A DNA stretch of 64,000 nt from Protula sp. h YS-2021 (Eukaryota; Annelida; Polychaeta; Sabellida; Serpulidae), in assembly GCA_949752745.1 (NCBI GenBank), contig OX457024.1:54190510-54254509 (forward strand), read 5' to 3'. Made by a program: the position numbers and the translations under genes. Below are positions 31,918-40,879 of the stretch, piece by piece. How positions within the stretch are numbered: position 1 is the stretch's first letter; each line of letters begins with the position of its first letter. The notes under the pieces are model-generated. The model had not been told where the DNA came from. It did no database searches and saw nothing but the letters and a program-made list of their open reading frames with translations.

Positions 31918-32210
31918 AGTAAAATGCAGATATAGATATTGCTTACAAAAGTAAGATCTGGCAGTAGAGCAGATATTTAGTTTGGCATTGACTACAGTTA
32001 AGTGACTAATACTAATGAAAAGAAAAACGTGTCCGAACCAATAAAAGACGTTTTTAAACTGTGCCTAAGAAGCTGGAAAAGTTAATTTAAAATAGTGTGT
32101 CTTGAGATGTTTCTTGAAGGTGTCAATAGTCGGCATTGTTCTGAGGTATTCCTGGAGACTATTCCATACAGCAGGAGCTGCAGCAGCAAACGATCGATCA
32201 CCACCTGATT

Positions 32211-33029
32211 TCAGACTAGTTTCGGCTTTTTAAGCAACATATTATCCTTGGATGAACGGGTAGATCTTGTTCGGTTTGAATTACGTAGCACAAGTAGGTT
32301 CCGAATATATTCAGGGGAGCCATGGTGAATTGCTTTGAAGGTTATCGTGGCAATTTTATACAGGATCCGATAGCGTATTGGCAACCAATGAAGAAATTTA
32401 AGCCCTCCCGTGATGTGATCATATCGCTTGAGACCGAGGATGAGCCGTGCTGCAGCATTCTGGACCCTTTGTAGCTTGTTTAATAGGTATTCAGGCATGC
32501 CATACAGGAGACTATTGCAGTAATCGATGTGCGATGTGACCATGGACTGCACAAGCGTGCGTGTAGTATCACGAGTTAAATATTTACGGATGGAACAAAT
32601 CTCTCGAATATTGCAGTAGCAGATCTTCACAAGTCGGTTTACTTGATTGGTCATTTTGAGTTCAGGGTCTAGGAGGACGCCCAAATCACGAACGTGCGAA
32701 CTTGCTAAAATATCTTCTCCGTCAACATTTATAGAGTTAAACCTGATCTTATCTGTTTGGCACTTTGTTCCTAAAATCATAAATTCTGTTTTGTCACCGT
32801 TCAATTTCAGTCGATTCACCGTCATCCATTTGGATATTTCAAAAATACAATCTTTACGCTGTGATTTGGTTGCATTTTGTGCAGCTATGGAGTTAGGATT
32901 CACACTTTTGTACAGCTGTGTGTCATCAGCGAACATGTGGAACAAAAACAATAACGACTGAATAATACCTGCCAGTGGTGTGGTGTATCTGGTGTAGCCC
33001 CAAGGATCAAGTGTTGATCCTTGAGGCAT
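32211..33029 (-). pseudogene. LINE reverse transcriptase, C-terminal half
   Basis: 272-codon frame containing the catalytic FADD box and the thumb/C-terminal region (HIDYCNSLLYGMP, LHWLPIRYRI). The block after PQGS is altered from what the family usually shows. The normal C-terminal end continues in another frame to about 32,070. Confidence 0.8.
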
Positions 33030-33134
33030 GCCCGTATCAAGTGCCTGTGGTTGTGAGAGGGCTCCGTTAATCTGTATCTGTTGGGTGCGGCCTTCGAAAT
33101 AGGACTGGAACCATTTTAACGCTGAGTTGCTTAT

Positions 33135-33611
33135 TCAAAAGGAATCGCGCAAGCGTGCCAAGAATAGTTCGTGTGGAATCGTGTCGAATGCGGCACTGAG
33201 ATCCAGGAGCGTCAGCAAGGTCACTTGTTGTTTATCCATGTTAGAAAGTACATCATTTGTCACTTTTAAGAGGGCAGTTTCTATACTGTGTCCACGCCTG
33301 TAGGTTGATTGCAGCGGCTCATACAGGTTGGATTTTTCACAGTATATGGTTAATTGGTCCACGACTATCCTTTCGATTATTTTTGATATATAAGTCAAGT
33401 TGGATATTGGTCGAAAATTTTTAAATTCATGTATATCCGGTTTTTTCGGGACGGGTGTTACCAACGCCTGTTTGAACGCTGAGGGCATGTGACCTTCTGA
33501 TAGTGACTTGTTGACAATATCAGTTATCACTGGTGTAAATTGGTCGACGTGTTGCTTTAGCAGTGAGGTAGGTATCGGATCAAGGGAGCACGATCTAGAT
33601 GGCGATTTCAT
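33135..33611 (-). pseudogene. LINE reverse transcriptase, N-terminal half
   Basis: 158-codon frame with RT blocks 1-3 (FRPISNL, YRRGHSIETALLKV, LDLSAAFDTI). It is separated from the C-terminal half by a frameshift near 33,130. Confidence 0.8.
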
Positions 33612-36507
33612 GATATATTTCCTGACATCATCCTCAGTGACCAGTGTAAACTACGGAAACGAGGTGCTATGTTTTGGATCCTCGGCAAACTGTGTGGTAA
33701 CTGTGGTGTCAAAAGATTTGCTAATGTTCTTAATCTTAACTCGAAAAAAATGAGCGAATTCATTGGCCAGATCAGTGTCGGTTTTAGAATCGGGGTAGTA
33801 CGAGTTTGACTGTTTGTTGCAGATTTTCTTCACAAGTTTAAACAAAATCTTTGGTTCTTTTTCATTTTCTGTGATAGCTTTGTTGAAATATTCAACTTTA
33901 GTCTTTAAAATCACAAAGCTAGTTTTGTTTCTTTTTGTTGAATGTACTTGCTTGTACTTTCAGGAGTGTTCTTTTTCAGAAAGACTCGTTCAAGTCTACG
34001 TCGCTCGATTTTGGCATCATTTATCACATCGTTGTACCATGGTTGTCGTGGTTTTATAGAAATAAGTTTGTTTTTTAGGGGAGCATGTTTGTAGTTGTTC
34101 CAATACAACTTAGTCGAAACGTCAGTGTGAGACAAATCAACTTACTTCTGATTATCAATGACCAGACGAGGCATTACTGCCTCATCAAGAATTTTAGCAG
34201 ACTTATGTGTTATCGATCAAAGCATAAGTGCGCATATTTTTATTGTTTCAACTGTCTTCATGGGTTTGTACGGCAAGATCTTTCCCTAGGAACCCTTCAT
34301 CAAGTTCAAGAATGTAGCTAAGCAACAGCGAACACCTTTTGTGATTTATGCCGACTTTGAATGTTTCACGCAAAAGCATGACGAAGGGGACAAGTATCAA
34401 CATCATCGTCCAAACAGCTTTGCCTACGTGGTTGTGAGCCAGTACGACACACACGTGCACCAGTCACGTATCGAGGAGACAATGCTGTGAAAGTCTTTTT
34501 AGACCATATGGTGAATGAACGTGATCGTATTGTACGTGGTTTAGAGCAGCCAAAGGAAATGGTGATGACTCGTGAAGACAAAGAGAATTTCAAGAACGCT
34601 GTTAATTGCTACATTTGTCATGAACCTCTAGGAGCAGATCGTGTGAGAGATCATGACCACATCAATGGCAAATATCGTGGAGCTGCACATAGTGAATGCA
34701 ACTTACAATTCCGACTTAGAAAGGATAAGCAAGGGGATAAAGATTCTTTTATCATTCCCGTGTTTTTCCACAATTTGCGAGGTAATGACAGTCACCTAAT
34801 CATGAAGCAAATTGGGAAATTCAAAGGTGAAACGATTACAGTCATTCCCAACACCATTGAGAAATATATTGCATTCACCATGAGCAATCTGAAATTTACA
34901 GACAGCTTTCAGTTCATGTGTACCTCTCTACAGAAGTTGGTATCCAACCTTGCAGCAGAAGGAAAAGAGAACTTCTACAACATGACCTCTCACATTCACG
35001 ATAGTGACCAACAAGATTTGTTGCTGAGAAAGGGAGTGTACCCCTACGATTACGTGGACGAACCATCCAAGTTTGCTGAAACACAGCTACCATCAAAGGA
35101 CAAGTTTTATAGTCAGCTTAGCGAAGAGGACATTAGCGATGAGGATTATGGGCATGCGCAGAAGGTGTGGGATACATTCAACTGTACCACATTTTGTGAA
35201 TACCACGACCTATACCTGAAATCAGATGTGTTATTACTAGCTGACGTGTTTGAAAATTTTCATGAAGTGTGCCTCAACACGTATGAATTGGATCCTGCTC
35301 ACTACTATACAGCACCAGGACTGTCGTGGGATGCAATGTTTAAAGCGACAAAGGTGAAGTTGGAATTGATCAATGACATTGACATGTACCAAATGGTTGA
35401 GCAAGGCATACGTGGAGGAATATCTGTGATCACACACAAGTTTGCGAAAGCAAATAATCCCTACGTAGCAGATTACAATTCTGAGATGATACCAAACAAC
35501 TATCTGATGTACCTCGACGCAAACAACTTGTATGGCTGGGCCATGTCACAAAGCATGCCGCAAAGAGAATTTATGTGGGTGAGCGAGCCAGAATCCCTCG
35601 ACTTCGTGGATGTGGATGAAGATGATGACATTGGATTCATTTTGAAAGTGGATTTAGAATACCCACATTCAATCCATGATGGTCTTAATCACTACCCAGT
35701 GGCTCCAGAACGGAAATGTGTCAAAGTTGGAGAATTGTCAGAGTACAGAGAAAATTGGCCAAGAACCCGTTTGAGAAAGACAAACTGATGAACAACTCTG
35801 TATTTGGTAAAACCATGGAAAATGTGAGAAAGCGAATCTATGTTGAACTGGTTCACAAGGATAAGCGGTTCAAGAAACTTGTAGCCAAACCTTCTTTCCA
35901 CAAATTCAAAATTTGCAACGAAGATTTGACCGCTGTACATTTGCGCAAAGTGGATTTGCTTTTGGATAAACCCATTCAAGTTGGCTTCACCTTCTCGACC
36001 TCAGCAAAGTGCTTATGTTCAACTTTCATTACAACTACATCATAGTCAAGTATCCCAATGCCAAGCTGTTGTTCAGCGACACCGATAGTCTATGTTACGA
36101 CATAGAAACGGAAGATATCTACAAGGATATGCAGCACGATGCTGACCTGTTCGACACAAGTGACTATCCGCCGGATCACTTCCTACATTCCAACGTGAAC
36201 AAAAAAGTGCTTGGGAAAATGAAAGATGAGACGGCAGGCATCCCTATTAAAGAGTTTGTTGGACTCAGACCGAAAATGTACAGTTTATTGTGTGGCGGGA
36301 AAGAAAAACATACAGCTAAAGGCATCACTCAAGCTTGTCAAAGACGCATTAAACATGCGCAGTATAGAGACAGTTTGTTCAAGAAAACTCAAAAAATGGC
36401 TACAGGACACATTATTCGAAGTCATAGTCACCAGCTTTTCTCGGACAAGCGATATGTATTGGATGATGCCTATTCCACCTTAGCTCATGGACATTATAAG
36501 GCTGTGG

Positions 36508-36515
36508 TATAAAAG
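36508..36515 (+). promoter_or_regulatory. TATA box of the small-gene cluster, overlapping the polB stop
   Basis: TATAAAAG, whose first bases include the polymerase TAA at 36,510-36,512. It lies 56 nt before ATG 36,571. Confidence 0.7.
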
Positions 36516-36570
36516 AGGGGAGGTCCTCCAACGTAACACTTATTTGAGGTGTGAACATTGAAGCGTTAAC

Positions 36571-36927
36571 ATGGAACGTGGAAGTCATAAGAGATCTGCA
36601 ACTGATATGGATACTCTTGCAGATACAGTTAAAGACTTAAAAGTTAAAAATCCTACCACTACCATCAAGAAATTGAAAGTGGAGACGGTACCAACACCAA
36701 AGTCGTGGGATGGAATGCTTTCTCTAAGAAATGGAAAGTATATCAAGATTATGAAACAAAGCAATGAAGAAGTGGTAAAAATTCGCAAGTACCTGAGAGA
36801 TGAGGGGACTTGAAGAAACCGTCCTACGAAAAAGGGTATTTTGCTAACAATAACTGAATGGAAAATGCTGACGAAACAAGCGAAAGAAGTGGATAAAAGG
36901 CTTCGAAGACAAGAAGACGGCTCATAA
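36571..36927 (+). pseudogene. PC4-like small protein with one in-frame TGA
   Basis: 80 codons, then TGA (36,811-36,813), then 37 further codons in the same frame. Across the stop the order is basic N-terminus, 'LRNGKYIKIMKQSNEEVVKI', then 'RPTKKGILLTITEWKML'. This matches the strand-strand-'KKGI.L....W..L' plan of the PC4/Sub1 single-stranded-DNA-binding transcription cofactor domain. The role would be ssDNA binding in replication or late transcription (inference). First of four small genes. The TGA means loss of function or readthrough; given the decay around it, loss is more likely. Confidence 0.55.
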
Positions 36928-36942
36928 CAAGGTATTCTCATA

Positions 36943-37317
36943 ATGAATGCACTCATGTTTAACGGTGGTGCTTACCTTACTGTAAATAAGAGGAATGAAG
37001 TAATAATAGGTTCTCGAATAATTTCTGATTATCGGTTTAAACCTGAAGTGTGGAAAGACTTTAAAAACATATCGCTTAAACCTGGGTTTAAACGCAGACT
37101 TGAAAATAAAGTTGAAGTGTATGCGATTGAACATGATTCTAACATACGTGTTAGGTTCTGGAGAAATCTTTTACAGGATTATCCACTGGATTATCATGGA
37201 GTTATGCCAGATAATCCATATGCAGATATGATTCACTTTGATATGAAGAATTGGCGCACAGTCTTACGATTCCTAGAACCTATACAACATCCACTCTTCA
37301 CCATCTTGCGAGCATAA
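36943..37317 (+). CDS. Small protein, possible diverged PC4-like paralogue (124 aa)
   Basis: An intact ATG-to-TAA frame 15 nt after the previous one. It begins with strand-like 'AYLTVNKRNEVIIGSRI' and ends with 'MIHFDMKNWRTVLRFLEPI', the same closing pattern of a hydrophobic strand, Trp and amphipathic helix seen in its neighbours. A TATA-like GATAAAAGG lies at about 36,892. Family assignment is by pattern and position only. Confidence 0.5.
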   Translation: MNALMFNGGAYLTVNKRNEVIIGSRIISDYRFKPEVWKDFKNISLKPGFKRRLENKVEVYAIEHDSNIRVRFWRNLLQDYPLDYHGVMPDNPYADMIHFDMKNWRTVLRFLEPIQHPLFTILRA

Positions 37318-37362
37318 AAACGTCTTTGCAGACAAGGAGACAGCTCACAGTTGATCTGACTG

Positions 37363-37713
37363 TTGAACGAGATGGAAGACTTTTTATCGGAATATGAACC
37401 AATTACACATGGATTCTCATATCTGAGAAACTTATGTGATGACATTGTGCTTAGACATTTTGGAAAGTATGTCATTCTATCAACCGACGAACAATCTGTG
37501 TTGAAAGACCATCTAGAGAAGTTGAGGATACCTGGCTTTCTCCTAATACTCTCAGAGGATTGAGAAGTGCGTGTGATAGAAAACTGTCTAGACGTATTTG
37601 TACGGTTTCGCCAATATGACGAGCTTACAGAACGCTACGACTACATCACCCTCAACACAGTGGAATGGTACGCTCTGTTGCAAGCATTGGATTGGAAAGA
37701 ACCTGACGCTTGA
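37363..37713 (+). pseudogene. Small cluster protein 3, with one in-frame TGA
   Basis: The frame from 37,363 stops at TGA 37,561-37,563 and stays open for about 49 more codons to TGA at 37,711. The second part ends 'DYITLNTVEWYALLQALDW', the Trp-helix closing pattern of the cluster. Like the first gene of the cluster, it is interrupted by a TGA in the middle. Start uncertain; a Met six nucleotides downstream is equally possible. Confidence 0.45.
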
Positions 37714-37738
37714 ATTCAAAGAGGAAGGAGTGCAACTC

Positions 37739-37996
37739 ATGCGTTGCACCAAGTCCATTGAGCTAACACATCCCATGTGTGTTATGGTGATGGTCATTGA
37801 CATGAATGATCATGGATATGAACTGAAATTGTCTGAACACGAAGATGTTAAAATAATAAAATTTGGTAATGGACATTGTTATGCTAGTTTTCATAGCATT
37901 TACAAACGTTTGTGTAATGTCTATGATACATATATTAATTTAGATTGGTATGAATGGCATTTGTTTATCGATGTATTGAATGTATTTGTGAAATAA
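37739..37996 (+). CDS. Small cluster protein 4 (85 aa)
   Basis: ATG 37,739 is chosen because it starts just after the previous frame's stop and gives a size like its neighbours; the frame stays open upstream to 37,598. It ends 'CNVYDTYINLDWYEWHLFIDVL', again the Trp-helix pattern. AATAAA overlaps the stop (about 37,993-37,998), a likely shared polyadenylation signal for the cluster. Confidence 0.5.
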   Translation: MRCTKSIELTHPMCVMVMVIDMNDHGYELKLSEHEDVKIIKFGNGHCYASFHSIYKRLCNVYDTYINLDWYEWHLFIDVLNVFVK

Positions 37997-37998
37997 AA
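37993..37998 (+). terminator. Polyadenylation signal AATAAA ending the small-gene cluster
   Basis: AATAAA overlaps the TAA of the last small gene. A second one follows near 38,043. Confidence 0.5.
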
Positions 37999-38262
37999 GT
38001 TTAATGTAAAATAATTGTTAAAATGTAAATAATGTATAACACAATAAAAAAAAGAATGTTGTATAAAACTGTCTTGTTCATTTACAATATCCATAATAAA
38101 ATTAACAATTACCAACAACTTAACTAATACAACTTAACTAATACAGCATCAATAAAATAATGGTTTATAATGTCTATATACAAAATCTTTTACAACAAAA
38201 TCACCATCACAAGTCTTTTGTCGCGGCATCATGGGATAGGATGGCTTCTATCTGCTTCGTGT

Positions 38263-39629
38263 TCATGACTGGTAGTCGAATTGAATGCTACGATTTGCAC
38301 TTATTTCAACAATGTTATCAAATTCAGCATACACTATAACATTGACTGCATGTTGCAAGGCACCAGCAAAATTCATTTCTAGTCTCAAATTCCCATGTTT
38401 GATAAGGGCATAATGATCAGCACTATTATAATCAGGTGTTAAGCCAAAAGAGAATAAAGAATAACCTCTAGGCCAATCTTCTCGTTTTATAATGGAACTT
38501 TTCTCACCATCCAATCTATCAAAAGATTTGTAAAGAGTTTCAAAAGCATCAAGATATTTGCCTCGATTTATATCAAGCTTGAGAGGTTTGGATAGGACTG
38601 GTTCACCATCAGAGTAAAGCTGCATAAAGTTAAGATCAAAATGTTCAAAATTGTATGGATTTCTCAATACTGTTCCAGCAAAGGTTTCATTATCAACCAT
38701 TCCAATGACAATGCGTTTTGGTAATTGGCCTAAAAAGATGCTATCTTTTATAAAAGATTGAAATCCAGTTGGAATAGCTAAAATTTTACACTCTTTTCTA
38801 TTAATAATAAACTTAGCAGGACTTTTCATCAATGCATCTGCATGTCCCAACTGAATACCTGGACTAACCCTCACTTTGCGAATGGTTAAAAACGCTTCTC
38901 TCACTTCTACTTTAAAACCATTATTTGTAGCCGTTAATACATATTCATATTTTTGTCTATGTAAACGTAATTTCATACTAACACCATTGGGAAGATAACG
39001 ATCCTGCTCAAAGAAATCTACCTTTAAACCATCTGTAAGCATAGACTCACGGCTTAGACGTGTATACAAATAGCGATTATGTAAACCATTATTTCCTGTT
39101 TCAGCTAGATCGCCACCATAAGCAATTACATGAAAACCTGATACATATCTTTCATGATTAGGTCTTTTCGCCTCATGAGTATTCATTGACCCGGCAGTAT
39201 CTTTAAAGATGAGACGCATAGAGCGCTCAGAATGGAGACTTTCTTCCGAGTCATGAATGAGATGAGATATGATGCTGGTATAACCATGGGTATTATTACT
39301 ATGTGATATCAAACGATCATTTAGAAATAATTCAATATTGGACCATAACCCATTAAACAAATCATTGATACATGACACGTTATCATCTACACCACACAGT
39401 GTTCCATCAGCCTTTATAGAAAAATGTGACATACAATATGGAGTTTACTGTTCTTTAAGTCTAGATATTCTTCTGTACTCGCAGAAATGTAGAATTCTAT
39501 TGGAGCACCCTCTCTAATGGTAGTCATTGGTTGATAGTCTACATTATAACTTCTCTCTACAGCAGTTTGCGTTGGTGGTATGTGAAACCATTCTAATGGA
39601 GAAAGGCTATGATTATGAATTAAAGATAT
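38263..39629 (-). pseudogene. Polinton major-capsid-type protein (double jelly-roll, F54H12.2-like)
   Basis: The main frame (389 codons, 39,432 to 38,263) holds LFFNGLW-type early strands, 'FLGQLPKRIVIGMVDNETFA', 'YSLFSFGLTPD' and the closing 'NVIVYAEFDNIVEISANRSI', motifs I associate with the Polinton capsid family often annotated F54H12.2-like. The N-terminal part ('WFHIPPTQTAVERSYNV', 'GAPIEFYISAS') lies upstream in another frame to about 39,629; the two overlap at 39,414-39,432, so there is a frameshift. The codon where the start is expected reads ATA. In the family this protein forms the icosahedral shell. This copy cannot make the whole protein. It is convergent with the small-gene cluster. 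Confidence 0.75.
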
Positions 39630-39689
39630 GATTAAAAAATATCTTTCTTATGTTTGTTGATGTTATCCTTTTACGGCAAGCCATTAGTG

Positions 39690-40460
39690 AAGGTGTGTTT
39701 GCTTGGCAAGTGAGAAAGCAAAAAAAAAAGACTGTTCGTTTGCCCAGCTGCCGTGGTGTGATGGAGAGAGAGAGGTAAAAAAAAATAAAAAAAACAGACT
39801 GCCCGTTTGTCCAGCAGTCCGTTTGTCCGGTAGTCCGTTTGTCCGGGTGTCCGTTTGTCCGACTGACCCTTTACCAGTCTGCCCTGGTGTGTGTGTGTAG
39901 CGAGAAAGTCGAAAAAAAAGAGTTGTTGTTGCTTGTATACATAGAGTGGCCTGCGGTGCCGCTGGCCTCGGGGAGTCGAAAAGTCGGAAAGTGGGATGTC
40001 GAAAGTCAACTGGCGGGGGATGGCCTGTCGACCTGGTCGACTGGCCGGGGGGGGGGGCCTGTCGACTAGCTCATCCATATAGATACAGTGTATGCTTAAA
40101 GGTCGATTGGCGGGGGGGGGGGGGTGCCGAAGGTACACCGTACCTGCAGCAGGTACAGCAGGTACAGCCGTACCTGTTGGTCGCATGCAGGCTTGAGTCG
40201 ATCTGTGTGACGTCATTGATGGGTTGAAATACCTAATAGGCCAGCTCTCACCATGTCTCTTTGAGTCCCTTTGCTTAAAAAACAGTTGGAGAGCTCTCTA
40301 CCCGTTTGTCTGACTGTCCGACTGTCGGGGTGTCCGGATGTCCAGGTGTTCGGGTGCCCGGGTGCCCGGGTGTCCGAGTCCTCGGGTGTCCGGGTGACTG
40401 GGTGTCCGGGTGTCCCGGTGTTCGGATGCCATTTTGTCCGGGTGCCATTTTGTCCGGGTG
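39690..40460. repeat. Low-complexity right arm of the Polinton
   Basis: Simple repeats of 'gtccgtttgtccgg' (39,795-39,870) and 'gtgtccgggtg' (40,305-40,455), a G run near 40,105, and 'caggtacag' repeats near 40,150. Overlapping frames on both strands (up to 181 codons) are Pro/Arg/Gly-rich and not credible genes. Confidence 0.75.
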
Positions 40461-40464
40461 CCAA

Positions 40465-40623
40465 CCATATGACCTCCATAAGACCTCCATATCACGTTCA
40501 AATCACGCCCATATGACGTCATTATGACGTCACTGTTTTAAAAACCCCATGGGGCTTTTAAAACACCTCTTGACGTCATTATGACGTCACTTCCTATTTT
40601 AGAACCCCCACTTTCCCCCTACT
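40465..40623 (-). repeat. Polinton right terminal inverted repeat
   Basis: Inverted copy of 28,585-28,764 with small indels. It ends ...CCCCCTACT and keeps both double-CRE blocks. Confidence 0.9.
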
Positions 40624-40629
40624 ATTTTC
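40624..40629. repeat. Polinton target-site duplication, right (ATTTTC)
   Basis: Same hexamer as 28,579-28,584. Confidence 0.85.
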
Positions 40630-40779
40630 CTTTGTTTAGAAAGGAGTGGTATTGAGGGAAAGGTTAAGTTTAAATAAATCTTTTTTTCAAGGCGAAGAGT
40701 CTTAATGCTTGATTCCAGTTAGAATTCCATTTGATCAATGACCATATCTTCAATGAATCAATTCAAACAACAATGAAAA

Positions 40780-40876
40780 CAAAGTCGCACCTTGCAGGGC
40801 ATTCTCAAAAGAATGACCTGTGTACCGGGTCATTCTTTTTGAGAATGCCCTGCCTCAGAAAAGAGTTGCGACTTTG
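40780..40876. repeat. Long hairpin (inverted repeat)
   Basis: An inner 24-bp arm starting CAGGGCATTCTC (40,795) pairs with the arm ending GAGAATGCCCTG (40,852), with one extra T and a loop of about 8 nt. Outer 10-bp arms CAAAGTCGCA and TGCGACTTTG close it. 'ttgtttagaaagg' blocks on both sides (40,633 and 40,985) suggest it sits in a small repeated element. Confidence 0.85.
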
Positions 40877-40879
40877 TTT

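Larger units (their letters stand above)
31693..34089 (-). mobile_element. CR1/L2-type LINE, 5'-truncated, inserted in polB
   Basis: On the minus strand: the region after the endonuclease (PWYND...IERRRLERV), then reverse transcriptase blocks (NFRPISNLTYISKIIERIV, STYRRGHSIETALLKV, LLDLSAAFDTI, FADDTQLY) and the C-terminal LHWLPIRYRILYK region. The 3' end has the 'aagcgctt...gcgctatataag' hairpin and a short (ATT)n tail, typical of CR1/L2-like LINEs. The 7-bp direct repeat TGTAGTT (31,686-31,692 and 34,090-34,096) flanks it, and the polymerase frame continues in register across the site. The endonuclease domain is absent by 5' truncation. Several frameshifts and stops show it is inactive. Confidence 0.88.
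30673..36512 (+). pseudogene. polB: Protein-primed family-B DNA polymerase of the Polinton, broken and split by a LINE
   Basis: Replicates the element in the family. The 5' part (30,673-31,692) has two tandem finger-like repeats (CMECNVEFP...) in its first 80 codons, then the INIKNDDNKCFLW block typical of Polinton polymerases; a TAG at 31,633 interrupts it. A LINE occupies 31,693-34,089. Coding resumes at 34,097 in register, with a frame change and missing stretch near 34,285, then ExoI (VIYADFECF, about 34,350). A second frame change lies near 34,470. An HNH-like block (CYICHEPL...VRDHDHINGKYRG) is at 34,600-34,710, Pol motif A (YLDANNLYGWAMSQ) near 35,510, motif B (NNSVFGKT) near 35,790 and motif C (SDTDSL) near 36,080. 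About 60-70 codons expected between A and B are missing near 35,755. Another frame change lies near 36,010. Catalytic Asp residues remain, but the gene is dead. Confidence 0.9.
28585..40623 (+). mobile_element. Polinton (Maverick) DNA transposon, 12,039 bp, decayed
   Basis: The termini are AGTAGG at 28,585 and CCTACT at 40,623, with inverted repeats inward for about 160-180 bp. The 6-bp direct repeat ATTTTC (28,579-28,584 and 40,624-40,629) is the expected Polinton target duplication, and AG...CT termini are typical. Inside are a protein-primed family-B polymerase, a capsid-type protein, small accessory genes, TATA boxes close to several genes, and a nested LINE (31,693-34,089). Intact Polintons are usually 15-20 kb; this copy is 9.6 kb without the LINE and lacks recognisable integrase, FtsK/HerA-type ATPase, adenain-type protease and penton genes. 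Several genes carry frameshifts or stops. It could not move or form particles on its own. Confidence 0.92.

Noticed and set aside
39671..40216. 181-codon minus-strand frame in the Polinton right arm
   Set aside because: Pro/Thr/Arg-rich translation of simple repeats next to the TIR. It overlaps G and C runs, has no domain, and the opposite strand is equally open.
28585..40623. Active virus or complete Polinton
   Set aside because: Broken polymerase and capsid genes, and absence of integrase, ATPase and protease, rule out an autonomous element.
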